Shown piece after piece: positions 56,203-64,000 of a stretch of DNA of 64,000 bases; position 1 is the first letter of the stretch; each line of letters begins with the position of its first letter. The position numbers and the translations under genes were made by a program. The DNA is from Ventricola sp051883735 (GTDB taxonomy: Bacteria; Bacillota; Clostridia; Christensenellales; Aristaeellaceae), in the NCBI GenBank assembly GCA_051883735.1, contig JBJEUH010000095.1:1-64000 (forward strand), in the 5' to 3' direction. The notes under the pieces are model-generated. The model was given only the letters and a program-made list of their open reading frames with translations, was not told the origin of the DNA and did not search any database.

Positions 56203-57369
56203 ATGAAAAAAGCTTTTGCCGCCGTGCTGGCGCTCGCGCTGCTGTTTCCGCATCCGGCGCTGGGCGAAGCGCCGATGGAGGAGGGCACGCCCTTTTCCAT
56301 CAGCAGCCCGAGCGTGATCTTGATGGAGCCCAGGACGGGCAAGGTCATCTTTGAGAAGAACGCGGACGAGCGAAGGCCCGTCGCCAGCGTGACGAAGGTG
56401 ATGACCATCCTGCTGACGCTGGAGGCGATCGACGACGGGCGCGTGGGCCTAAATGAAAGCGTGCCGGTGTCCGCGCGTGCCTCGGGCATGGGCGGCAGCC
56501 AGGTGTTTCTGGACGCCAACAAGAATTACAAACTGCGTGACCTGCTCAAGAGCGTGATCGTCGCCAGCGCAAACGACGCGGCTGTCGCGCTGGCGGAGTA
56601 CATGGACGGCGCGGAGGAGGCGTTCGTGCGCAGGATGAATCAGCGCGCGCAGGAGCTGGGCCTTGCGGATACGCACTACGTCAACTGCACGGGCCTGCCC
56701 GCGCAGGGCCACTACACCACCGCGCGCGACGTGGCGAAGCTCAGCGCGCAGCTGGATTCCCATCCGCTGTACTACGAGTTTTCGACGATCTGGATGGATG
56801 AGCTCACGCATCCCGGCGGCCGCGTGACGCAGCTGACGAACACCAACCGGCTCGTCCGGTTTTACAGCGGCTGCGACGGATACAAGACCGGCTCGACCAA
56901 CGAGGCGAAATACTGCATCTCCGCCACGGCAGAAAAAAACGGCCTGCGCCTGATCGCCGTTGTGCTCGGCGCAGGCGCAAGCCAGACGCGCTTTGACGAG
57001 GCGCGCAGCATGCTGGAATACGGCTTCTCGGGCTATCAGCTGTTCACCCCGGTGAAGGAGGGCGATGCCCTGGGGATGCAGGTGCCCGTGCGCCTGGGCG
57101 GCAGCGACACGGTTTCTGCCGTCAGCGGCGGCACGAGCGAGCTGCTGCTCAGAAAGGGCGAGCAGAGCCAGATCTCGCTGGAGGTCGCGCTGGCGCAGAG
57201 CGTGGCCGCGCCGGTGAGGAAGGGCGACGTCCTCGGCGAAATCCGCGTGAGGCAGGGCGGCGCGACCGTGCAGACGCTTCCCGCCGTCGCCGGCGAGACG
57301 GTGGAGCTGCCCGGCATGATCAACGCGCTGCTGCGCATCCGCAGCCACTTCATGCTCAGGATCAAGTAA
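56203..57369 (+). CDS. dacF: D-Ala-D-Ala carboxypeptidase (DacF-type)
   Basis: Start at ATG 56203 (AAGGAGG upstream), followed by a signal peptide (KKAFAAVLALALLFPHPALGEA). Active-site motifs are SVTK (near residue 62), SAN (near 121) and KTGS (near 226-229), as in class C-type low-mass PBPs. The C-terminal part (250-388) is a beta-rich PBP5-like domain and an amphipathic end (INALLRIRSHFMLRIK) that anchors it. It trims pentapeptides in peptidoglycan, often in spore cortex formation. Lies next to gpr. Confidence 0.93.
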   Translation: MKKAFAAVLALALLFPHPALGEAPMEEGTPFSISSPSVILMEPRTGKVIFEKNADERRPVASVTKVMTILLTLEAIDDGRVGLNESVPVSARASGMGGSQVFLDANKNYKLRDLLKSVIVASANDAAVALAEYMDGAEEAFVRRMNQRAQELGLADTHYVNCTGLPAQGHYTTARDVAKLSAQLDSHPLYYEFSTIWMDELTHPGGRVTQLTNTNRLVRFYSGCDGYKTGSTNEAKYCISATAEKNGLRLIAVVLGAGASQTRFDEARSMLEYGFSGYQLFTPVKEGDALGMQVPVRLGGSDTVSAVSGGTSELLLRKGEQSQISLEVALAQSVAAPVRKGDVLGEIRVRQGGATVQTLPAVAGETVELPGMINALLRIRSHFMLRIK

Positions 57370-57529
57370 CCCTCCGTCAAGCCGCCGAGAAGCGAAGATG
57401 GGAGTCTGAGGGACCGGAGCCTGCCGCCGCCAGTGGCGGAAACAGGCAGGCGGAGCGTCGGGAATCGCAAGGAGCGCCAATGGCGCGACTATGCGAGTTC
57501 CCCGGATCAACAGCCTCGAACGTCCTCCG

Positions 57530-58477
57530 TTATTTTTTCGAAACGCCCGGCGCGTTCTTCGCCGCGCAGGTCGTCTGCCAGGGCAGGCCGGAGTCGTAGC
57601 TGAAGCCGCCGTGCAGCGCGCGCAGGGACGCATAGGACGCCTTGCCGGTCATGTAGTCGTCGGCCGCGGCGATGAGCGCCTGACTGCGCTGCACAGCGGC
57701 GGCATAGAGGTCGTCAAAGCTGTCGTGGCGCACCTGATCCGGCGCCCAGATCGAGGCCCAGGCGCGGTGCGCGTCGTTCATGATGTCCGCGTCCGGCGGC
57801 TCGGCGGGCATCATGTGCGCGTGCAGCGGCGCGTCGAGCCCCAGGGGCCTGAGCAGCGCGCCCAGGGCGCGGAACTTCTTTCCGCTCTCCGAGCGCAGGG
57901 CGCGGCAGAGATTCACCGCGTCGTCAAAGCTCCTGCGCACGCGGAATGCGCCGATCGACTCGCCCGGGAAGACCCTGTCGATCGCGGCGCAAAGCGCCCG
58001 GGCGATCTCGTCCTTTTCGCCAGAGCGCAGCTGCGCAAAGCCCGCCATCTGCACGGGCAGCCCCGAGGCATGCCCCTGACGGCGGTACAGAAGCGTCTCC
58101 AGCTGGTGCTCGAGCGTGCAGTGCAGGGTGGAGGAATAGCCGCCGTCTTCGGTCAGGGAATGCGCATAGACGAAGGGATGGAACGTGGTGTCCGTCCCGT
58201 AGTGCGAGAAGAAGCCGCAGCAGTATGCGCGCGTCAGCTCGCTGCCCGCGCAGGCGTCCGCCAGCGCAAGCAGAAAATCGTCCGTCTTCTGCGTGTGCAG
58301 AATCGAGCCGACCCTGGGCACCAGCGGCGCGCCGGGCGTGGGCATCACGGAGAAGAAGAAGGGGTCCGGGCCTTCGCTGCCGGCCTGCACGGCGCTGCGC
58401 AGCGCGGGGGAAGCAAAGAGGGACAGCGCGTCGCATGCGCTTGTCGCGACGCACTGGTGCACATAGGATGCGGGCAT
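57530..58477 (-). CDS. Zinc-dependent phospholipase C-like protein
   Basis: The protein starts MPASYVHQCVATSACDAL and contains several His, Asp and Trp residues, with ACCGFFSHYGTDTTFHPFVYAH near 85 and TLHCTLEHQLETLLYRR near 118, as in the zinc-dependent phospholipase C/S1-P1 nuclease fold (metal sites H, D, H, E). 315 residues. Transcribed leftward from the promoter at 58543-58571. No signal peptide is obvious. Substrate unknown. Confidence 0.75.
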   Translation of the reverse strand: MPASYVHQCVATSACDALSLFASPALRSAVQAGSEGPDPFFFSVMPTPGAPLVPRVGSILHTQKTDDFLLALADACAGSELTRAYCCGFFSHYGTDTTFHPFVYAHSLTEDGGYSSTLHCTLEHQLETLLYRRQGHASGLPVQMAGFAQLRSGEKDEIARALCAAIDRVFPGESIGAFRVRRSFDDAVNLCRALRSESGKKFRALGALLRPLGLDAPLHAHMMPAEPPDADIMNDAHRAWASIWAPDQVRHDSFDDLYAAAVQRSQALIAAADDYMTGKASYASLRALHGGFSYDSGLPWQTTCAAKNAPGVSKK

Positions 58478-58542
58478 ACATGCCTCCTTGAGCGGTCAAG
58501 CCGGCATGCCGCCGGCGGGATGACAAAAGTGAACCTGCCGAC

Positions 58543-58571
58543 ATTATACACAGCCTCGCGAATTTTGTCGA
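58543..58571 (-). promoter_or_regulatory. Promoter of the phospholipase-like gene
   Basis: On the - strand TCGACA (plus 58566-58571), a 17-bp spacer and TATAAT (plus 58543-58548), with TGTG before the -10. The same pattern, including GTCGACAAAA and TGTGTATAAT, lies upstream of the 60223 gene. Confidence 0.7.
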
Positions 58572-58585
58572 CGGGCAAATGCAGG

Positions 58586-58618
58586 AAAAGGGATGGCGCC
58601 GCGCAGCGCCATCCCTTT
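58586..58618 (-). terminator. Terminator of the membrane-protein gene
   Basis: A perfect 10-bp stem GGGATGGCGC/GCGCCATCCC (58590-58599 with 58606-58615), followed on the - strand by TTTT. It lies just after the stop of the 58632 gene. Confidence 0.75.
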
Positions 58619-58631
58619 GGAGCCTATGCCG

Positions 58632-60194
58632 TTATGAGAGCTTGATGACCAGCGTTTCGCCGATGAACGTGCAGCAGTCCCCGGCAGGGAAGGCGGGCAG
58701 GGCCTGAACCGCCTCGCTTTCCTTGAGCTGCTCAAGCTCAAATGTGCTCACGAAATTGAGCGGATAGCCCAGCACCTGCCAGCAGTACCAGATCATGTCC
58801 TCGTCGGTGGAGACGGCGTAGTTGCCGCGGGCGGCGTCGAGCGCGGAGAGGTGCTCAAAGCCCTTGCGCTCCACAGAGAAGACGGAGGTCTCCGGCGTGC
58901 CGATGATCGCCACGGGCGTGTAGCCCGGCGTGTAGCCGTCCATTTCCTCGATGCGCTGGATGATGCGGGAGGTCAGCGACAGCGTGGACTCGAACTCGAG
59001 GTTCTTTTTCAGATAGACCTGATTGGAAAACACGATGCTGCCCAGGAACACCACGCCGAACGCGCCGGCAGCCAGCCTCTTCGCGCAGAGCCTGTCCGGC
59101 GCGAGACGGGCGAGCAGCATGATGAAAAGCACATCCAGCAGGCAATAGGCCATCGTGATCTGGGGCACGGCGCTCGCGGAAAAGACGGGCAGATTGCAGG
59201 CGAGCGGCAGCATGAGCGCGCCGAGCGAAAGCAGCGCCGCGCAGGCGGCGCCCAGCGCCCGGAACGACGCGGCAAACGCCAGCACGGCCAGCAGCGCGAT
59301 GAGCACCCGCAGCGCGACGCTGAGGGCGGCGTAGGCCGTCAGCGGGGCAAACAGCGCGCGGATGGGCGCCAGCCAGAGGCCGGAAAGACCGTCGCCGGCC
59401 GTTTGCAGCGCGGCCTGCTGGTCAAGCGCGCTGCGGCGCAGCATCAGCAGGTCGCCCGCAGAATAGAGCGCCGCGCCCAGCGCCAGCGCAAGCAGCAGCT
59501 TGGCTGCGCCGCGCAGAAAAGCCCGGGGGTCGCGCGCGGCGATCAGGCCAGAGAGCAGCACGATGAGCGTCAGCGCGGCGAAGAAGGAGGCCGCCGTCGG
59601 CTCCAGCCCCAGCGCTGCGGCGAGCAGCACGGCGCCCGCGAGCGCGCCCAGACGCATGCGCAGGCAGCATGCTGCCGCAAGCGCGGCCAGCAGCACGCCC
59701 AGGAGGGCCGCATCCGCCGTGTTCAGCGCGCCCGCGCAGAGGGAGGTGACCGCCGCGTTGGCCGTCATCGCGCCGCACAGCGCGAAGAGGGCGAGCGGAC
59801 GGCGAAGCTCCAGCAGCCAGGCGATCACGGCGTTGGACAGCGTCAGGTACAGCGCGCTGAGCATGCCCACAAACAGCGGTGAGGAGACGCTGCCGCGGAT
59901 GCGCCAGTAGAGCGGCTGCAGGAACTGCCCGCCGGCGATCTGCGCGCTGCGCCCGCCGCTCACGCTGAGCATCACGGAGCCGCTGGAATAGGTGAGGTTG
60001 AAAAAGCAGAACGCGTGCGCTGCGAACATGAACAGCAGGGAAAAGAGCGCCGCGCTCCTGAGCACGGCTTTATCCCCCAATAGGGAATTGCGCAAAGCAT
60101 CGTGCAGCGGGCACTGAGCAGCTTGTCTTTGCAAAGCTGTTCGGGAGTGGGGGCGGGCACTGCCCGCTTTGTCAATGGGCTTGGTCAGCTTCAT
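58632..60194 (-). CDS. Glucosyltransferase-type (GtrII-like) membrane protein 1
   Basis: The start at 60194 has AAGGAGCG upstream. About eleven membrane helices (from about residue 45), then a periplasmic or extracellular C-terminal region (from about 420: EFESTLSLTSRIIQRIEEMDGYTPGYTPVAIIG). The order and the FLQPLYWRIRGSV motif are shared with the next gene. This is the Glucos_trans_II class, which adds sugars to lipid-linked precursors. The first 45 residues are polar and do not match the paralogue; they may come from a repeated element in the DNA. Confidence 0.72.
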   Translation of the reverse strand: MKLTKPIDKAGSARPHSRTALQRQAAQCPLHDALRNSLLGDKAVLRSAALFSLLFMFAAHAFCFFNLTYSSGSVMLSVSGGRSAQIAGGQFLQPLYWRIRGSVSSPLFVGMLSALYLTLSNAVIAWLLELRRPLALFALCGAMTANAAVTSLCAGALNTADAALLGVLLAALAAACCLRMRLGALAGAVLLAAALGLEPTAASFFAALTLIVLLSGLIAARDPRAFLRGAAKLLLALALGAALYSAGDLLMLRRSALDQQAALQTAGDGLSGLWLAPIRALFAPLTAYAALSVALRVLIALLAVLAFAASFRALGAACAALLSLGALMLPLACNLPVFSASAVPQITMAYCLLDVLFIMLLARLAPDRLCAKRLAAGAFGVVFLGSIVFSNQVYLKKNLEFESTLSLTSRIIQRIEEMDGYTPGYTPVAIIGTPETSVFSVERKGFEHLSALDAARGNYAVSTDEDMIWYCWQVLGYPLNFVSTFELEQLKESEAVQALPAFPAGDCCTFIGETLVIKLS

Positions 60195-60222
60195 AAAATG
60201 CGCTCCTTGGAAGACAGAAGGG

Positions 60223-61767
60223 TCAGTTGATGCGGATGTAGAGGAAGCCGTCGATCATGCGGCAGCAGCCGGGAGAGGGGAAAGCGGGCAGGCTTTCCGC
60301 TTCCGGGTGCGCGCTCAGGCGGATGCGCTCCTCGTGGGAGACGAGGTGGATGGGCTCGCCCAGCGCCATCTCAAGATACCAGTAGTTGCCCGTCTCGTAC
60401 GACGCGCCGTAGGTGTAGCGCATGCCCTGCGCCCTGGCGACGTCCTCAAAGCCCGCGCGCTCCATGGCAATCGCGGAGGAGGGCAGCATGCCGATGAGCA
60501 CGACGGGCGTCTCGCCGGGCACATAGCCCTCGGTGCGCTCCGCCTGATCGAGCAGGCGCGACATGGCGGCGGTGGTCGCGGAGAACTCCGCGTCGCGCTT
60601 GAGGGCCATCGTGTTGGCGCTGCGGATGTTCAGCGCGAGGAAGACGGAGAGAAGCACGGCCGCGCCGCAGCCGGCCAGATGCATGGCGCGGCGGGGAAGC
60701 GCGGCTGTTTCCGCATCGGCGCGCGGGAGCAGCGCGATGGGCAGCAGATAGGCGAGGTTGTAGGCGTAGATGGTCAGGCCGCTGGCGATGCCCTTGGCAA
60801 TGAACTGCACAAAGTTCATGCCCAGCGGCAGCATGAGCAGCAGGAACGCGGTGGTGAGCCAGCCGGCAGGCCGCAGCTTTCTGGCGCGCAGCAGCAGCAT
60901 GACGCCCGCCAGGCCGAAGATCAGCCGGTTGAGCACAGCGGGCACGGTGGTGATGTGCCAGGTCATCGCCGGGACGTCGGACGTGCTGAAGAGCAGGTCG
61001 AGCGGCATGACGAAGGTTTCCCGCAGGAGCGAGGGAATCTGCTGGAGGGAGACCAGACCCACGCGGCCCACGCCGTTGTAATCCTGCGAGGCCTGAGCGC
61101 CGGTTGCGGAGAGGATGAGACCGAGCACGCCCGCGTAGAGCAGCAGCCCCAGCAAAAGCGTTGCGCAGGCCAGCGCGCCGCGCTTCCAGATGTCGCCTGT
61201 GCGCGCGCCGTCCAGCGTGCCGAGCAGGAGCAGCAGGATGATCATCGTGGAGGCGGCGGGCAGATAGCTCTGGTACAGCCCCAGGGAGAGGCAGTAGAGC
61301 ACCGGGCTGATCAGCCAGCCCAGGCGCATGTTCATGAACGCGTACACGCCCAGCAGACTGAGCAGCAGCGCCAGCATGTACACGTCCGTCCACGGCAGAT
61401 AGGTGGCGTTGGAGACGGCGAGCGTCTCATTGGCCGTGAGCACGCCGCAGGCCAGCGCGATGTGCAGGGGCCTGTGCAGGCGCAGCAGCCGGACGACGAT
61501 CAGCGCCGAGCCCATCAGAAAGGCCGTGGCAAACAGGCCGATGAGCAGCGGCGCGGTGATGTAGCCGCGCACCTGCCAGTACACCGGCTGCAGAAAGCGC
61601 CCCAGCGAGATCTGATAGGCCTCCTCGCCGACCTGGGAGAGCAGCATGGCGTCGCCGGAAAAGCTCAGGGACAGGTAGCGGTAGCCGTGCGCCAGCAGCG
61701 AAAACACGGCGGTGAAGACGAGAACGCAGCGGGCTTCGCTGCGGGAAAGAAGGGGCTTTTCTTCCAT
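60223..61767 (-). CDS. Glucosyltransferase-type (GtrII-like) membrane protein 2
   Basis: The start was set at 61767 because the promoter's -10 box overlaps the longer frame. 514 residues with about eleven membrane helices: LLAHGYRYLSLSFSGDAML, the shared FLQPVYWQVRGYI near 78, and a C-terminal soluble part (EFSATTAAMSRLLDQAERTEGYVPGETPVVLIGM). A paralogue of the 58632 gene with the same plan. Likely involved in cell-surface glycan or lipid modification. Neither gene has a known reaction. Confidence 0.72.
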   Translation of the reverse strand: MEEKPLLSRSEARCVLVFTAVFSLLAHGYRYLSLSFSGDAMLLSQVGEEAYQISLGRFLQPVYWQVRGYITAPLLIGLFATAFLMGSALIVVRLLRLHRPLHIALACGVLTANETLAVSNATYLPWTDVYMLALLLSLLGVYAFMNMRLGWLISPVLYCLSLGLYQSYLPAASTMIILLLLLGTLDGARTGDIWKRGALACATLLLGLLLYAGVLGLILSATGAQASQDYNGVGRVGLVSLQQIPSLLRETFVMPLDLLFSTSDVPAMTWHITTVPAVLNRLIFGLAGVMLLLRARKLRPAGWLTTAFLLLMLPLGMNFVQFIAKGIASGLTIYAYNLAYLLPIALLPRADAETAALPRRAMHLAGCGAAVLLSVFLALNIRSANTMALKRDAEFSATTAAMSRLLDQAERTEGYVPGETPVVLIGMLPSSAIAMERAGFEDVARAQGMRYTYGASYETGNYWYLEMALGEPIHLVSHEERIRLSAHPEAESLPAFPSPGCCRMIDGFLYIRIN

Positions 61768-61806
61768 GAGGTACCTGCTTTCGTCAAAAAGAATCGATAC
61801 AGTACC

Positions 61807-61835
61807 ATTATACACAGCGGCAGGGGTTTTGTCGA
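61807..61835 (-). promoter_or_regulatory. Promoter of the second GtrII-like gene
   Basis: On the - strand TCGACA (plus 61830-61835), a 17-bp spacer and TATAAT (plus 61807-61812), with TGTG ahead of the -10. This near-copies the promoter at 58543-58571. Confidence 0.7.
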
Positions 61836-61902
61836 CGGAGAATCGGGCGCGGATTTGAAGCGTCTTGACTCAAAGCAATGCCTTTTCGAAACAAAGAAAG
61901 CA

Positions 61903-61911
61903 TGATATAAT
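61903..61911 (+). promoter_or_regulatory. Extended -10 promoter of the last gene
   Basis: TGATATAAT (61903-61911) is an extended -10. The -35 region is weak. A transcript would begin near 61918, 12 bases before the ATG at 61930. Confidence 0.5.
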
Positions 61912-61929
61912 TCATCTAGCGACAAAAGA

Positions 61930-64000
61930 ATGGATGTGGCATATTTGAAAAATCGAAAATGGCTGCCTGTCATCGCGCTTGTGCTGATGGCTGCCGCGCT
62001 CTGGATCGGGATGAACGGACGCGGACAGCGGGTCTGGGAGAATCTGCAGGATTCGCGCCTTCAGTTCCCTGAGGGGCTTGAGCGCAGCGGCGATATGTAC
62101 GGCGTGATGAATACCGGCCCGGCGCTGAGCATTGGCGGCGGCCGGTACACGCTCAAATGGGATATTGAGACGGACGCGGACAATGTGATTTCCATCACCA
62201 CGACCAACCGCGCGGCCATCTCGCCCGGCGAAATCGTCATCTCTGCCGGCCAGCCGCAGGGAAGCGCGCAGTTCACCTCGCTCGATGAGATTTACGATCT
62301 GCAGATCGCGGTGGATTATCAGGCGGGCAGCTTCATCAGGGTCAACAGGATTGACCTGGTGGGGCATCGGAATACGGACAGACTGTTCACCCTCACCTTT
62401 CTGCTGCTGGCGGCAGCGGCTCTTTTGGCGTTGTCCGCTGCCGGCTGGCTGACGCCGAAGAGACGGGGCATGCTGGTCGTGGTCGCGCTCGCCGTGCTGA
62501 TCGCGTCCGTGCCCGATCTGCGCAGCAATCTGCACACCGGGCATGACAGCGAATTCCATATGGGCCGCCTGCTCAATCTCGTGCATGGACTCAGGAGCGG
62601 GCAGTTCCCTGTGCGGCTTGGCGCCTACATGCAGAACGGCTATGGCGCTATCATGTCGGTCTATTATCCGGAGCTCTTTTTGTATTTTCCGGCGTGCATG
62701 ATTCTGCTGGGCGCATCCTTCACATACAGCTACCATGTGTTTTTCATCGCAATGCATCTGACGGCGGCGCTGACCATGTGGTATGCGGCGTCCAGAATGC
62801 TGAAAAGCGAAGCGGCGGGATGCGCAGCATCCGTGCTGTATACGCTTTCGCAATACCGGCTGATGGATATCTATACGCGTTTTGGCGTGGGCGAGTCATT
62901 GGCGATGAGCGTTCTGCCGCTGTTTGCGCTGGGCCTGTATGAGGTGATCTGGGGCGACAAAAGGCGCTGGAAGCTGCTCGGCGTCAGCGCGACGTTGATT
63001 TGCCAGAGCCATCTGATCTCGACGGCCATCTGCGGCGTGCTCGCTGCGGGCGTCGCGCTGCCCTCGTGCGCACACCTTGTCCGGGATCACCGCGTCAAGC
63101 CGCTTCTCAAGGCCGTTGCCGCGGCGGTACTGCTCAATGCGTTTTTCTTTGCGCCGCTGCTCACATACAGCCGGCAGAATGTGGCGACCTCATGGATGCG
63201 CCACGACCTGGCAGAGGAAGCGGTGGCCCCGGCGCAGCTGTTTCTGACACCGGACAGGAACGCGCAGATCGACGATCCGGAATTGTCCCGCTCTGCTATC
63301 GGCCTCGGCCTTCCGATGATCGTCATGGCCGGAGCGGCGGTTTATTGCGCCGTGATCAAGGCGCGGCGTGAGAAAGAGGATTGGCTTGTGCTGGGGCTGT
63401 GCACGGCGGGCACGGCATGTGCCCTGATGGCGACAAAGCTCTTCCCATGGAACCGATTGAACGACATGACTGGCGGGATGCTCGCCTATATTCAGTTTCC
63501 CTGGCGCATGCTCATGTTTTCAAGCCTATGCTTTGCGTTTGCTGGCGGCTATGCGGCGATGCGTTTTGCGGCGGAGGAACACGGCGGGCTGCAGTTCGCC
63601 GTGCTGGCGCTGTGCGCAGCGTGCGTCCTGCCGATGCTCTCGGATGAGACGCGCAAGGACAACTACCTGGAAGCGGGAGCTCTCCCGTACTGGGATCAGC
63701 GCTTTGGCGATTACTGCCTGCCCAGGGCGTCGCTGCGCGCGCTGGACGTGACCGATCCCATCGCCTCGGACGGCGTTCGGGTGACGGATTTCCGTAAATT
63801 CGGCACGCAGATCGACGCGCAGGTATCGGCGCAGAAGGATGGTACGATCGTGCTGCCGCTCTACGCATTTGACGGATACACAGCAGAGTTGGACAGTATG
63901 CCGCTCTCCATGGAGCATAGCGAGCATGACCATATGCAGCTCGCGGTTCGGGCGGGCATGCAGGGAAGCCTGACCGTCCGGTTTGAGGGCGCAGGCTATT
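61930..64000 (+). CDS. Large YfhO-like membrane protein, 5' part
   Basis: ATG 61930 with a weak ribosome site; the frame is still open at the window end. One N-terminal membrane helix (WLPVIALVLMAAALWIGM), an extracellular beta-rich segment up to about 150, then a multispan core with TGHDSEFHMGRLLNL near residue 200 and repeated aromatic spans. The pattern is that of GT-C-like YfhO/6-pyruvoyl-related membrane proteins, which may act in surface glycan glycosylation. It probably works with the two GtrII-like genes upstream. Confidence 0.7.
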   Translation, partial: MDVAYLKNRKWLPVIALVLMAAALWIGMNGRGQRVWENLQDSRLQFPEGLERSGDMYGVMNTGPALSIGGGRYTLKWDIETDADNVISITTTNRAAISPGEIVISAGQPQGSAQFTSLDEIYDLQIAVDYQAGSFIRVNRIDLVGHRNTDRLFTLTFLLLAAAALLALSAAGWLTPKRRGMLVVVALAVLIASVPDLRSNLHTGHDSEFHMGRLLNLVHGLRSGQFPVRLGAYMQNGYGAIMSVYYPELFLYFPACMILLGASFTYSYHVFFIAMHLTAALTMWYAASRMLKSEAAGCAASVLYTLSQYRLMDIYTRFGVGESLAMSVLPLFALGLYEVIWGDKRRWKLLGVSATLICQSHLISTAICGVLAAGVALPSCAHLVRDHRVKPLLKAVAAAVLLNAFFFAPLLTYSRQNVATSWMRHDLAEEAVAPAQLFLTPDRNAQIDDPELSRSAIGLGLPMIVMAGAAVYCAVIKARREKEDWLVLGLCTAGTACALMATKLFPWNRLNDMTGGMLAYIQFPWRMLMFSSLCFAFAGGYAAMRFAAEEHGGLQFAVLALCAACVLPMLSDETRKDNYLEAGALPYWDQRFGDYCLPRASLRALDVTDPIASDGVRVTDFRKFGTQIDAQVSAQKDGTIVLPLYAFDGYTAELDSMPLSMEHSEHDHMQLAVRAGMQGSLTVRFEGAGY

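Noticed and set aside
60169..61905. Long + strand frame opposite the membrane protein gene
   Set aside because: Composition is Arg/Gln/His-rich, no ribosome site; the - strand gene has membrane helices and a promoter.

Overview
The window is a GC-rich stretch of a spore-forming Bacillota chromosome (class Clostridia is the best guess) carrying most of a tailed-phage genome. The host side shows the GPR germination protease, a DacF-type D-Ala-D-Ala carboxypeptidase, a YitT family protein, a CCA-encoding tRNA-Lys and strong GGAGG ribosome sites. Bases 1 to about 53,745 are phage. Bases 53,835 to 64,000 are chromosome. No integrase or CI-type long repressor lies in the window, so the left end of the prophage is outside it. 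The right junction lies in the AT-rich 53,744-53,834 gap.

Phage early region (1-23,700), nearly all on the + strand, with many ATGA/GTGA overlaps. It runs: two small membrane proteins; a PD-(D/E)XK exonuclease-like protein, a coiled-coil protein and a likely recombination protein (656-3083); a 0.66 kb non-coding block full of hairpins with two tRNA-like structures and a tRNA-Gly (3084-3700); a replication initiator with an internal 10-bp iteron array, followed by a DnaB-type helicase (3750-5860); a C5-cytosine methyltransferase with an internal repeat array, a DUF5131 protein, a sigma-like factor and an SNF2 helicase-methyltransferase fusion (7254-13,085). Then come about 20 small genes: zinc ribbons, ASCH, DUF551, radical SAM, MazG, DUF3310, ThyX, macro domain and SSB. 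They suggest nucleotide-pool control, DNA or nucleotide modification and host takeover. An ArpU-like regulator closes this run at a terminator shared with a convergent XRE regulator gene. The XRE gene has an operator array of three copies at exactly 34-bp spacing, and divergent small genes follow.

A HigBA-type toxin-antitoxin pair with its own promoter and palindromic operators (23,735-24,454) separates early from late genes. The late operon begins with a promoter and a leader terminator (24,503-24,590). It continues with ParB-like, TAGT-like glycosyltransferase, terminase subunits, portal, minor capsid, scaffold, HK97-type capsid, connectors, major tail protein, tail chaperones with a -1 slippery site, a 1534-residue tape measure protein, Dit, Tal with a histidine-rich needle, a 1927-residue fibre with a CotH-like domain and a second leucine-rich-repeat cassette, endolysin, an XhlA-like protein and holin. 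This layout is that of a temperate siphovirus. A type I toxin/antisense RNA locus sits in opposite orientation between the tail tube and chaperone genes (36,045-36,440).

Host region (53,835-64,000): YitT protein, tRNA-Lys, gpr, dacF, a zinc-dependent phospholipase C-like protein, two paralogous glucosyltransferase-type membrane proteins and a large YfhO-like membrane protein cut by the window end. Two of these genes share near-identical promoters.

The points most worth a second look are the structured RNA block with two D-armless tRNA-like folds, the set of DNA-modification genes including a TAGT glycosyltransferase without a visible TET oxygenase, the type I toxin locus, the leucine-rich-repeat fibre cassette, and the in-gene iteron array. 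All functions were assigned by reading motifs and gene order; no database search was run.
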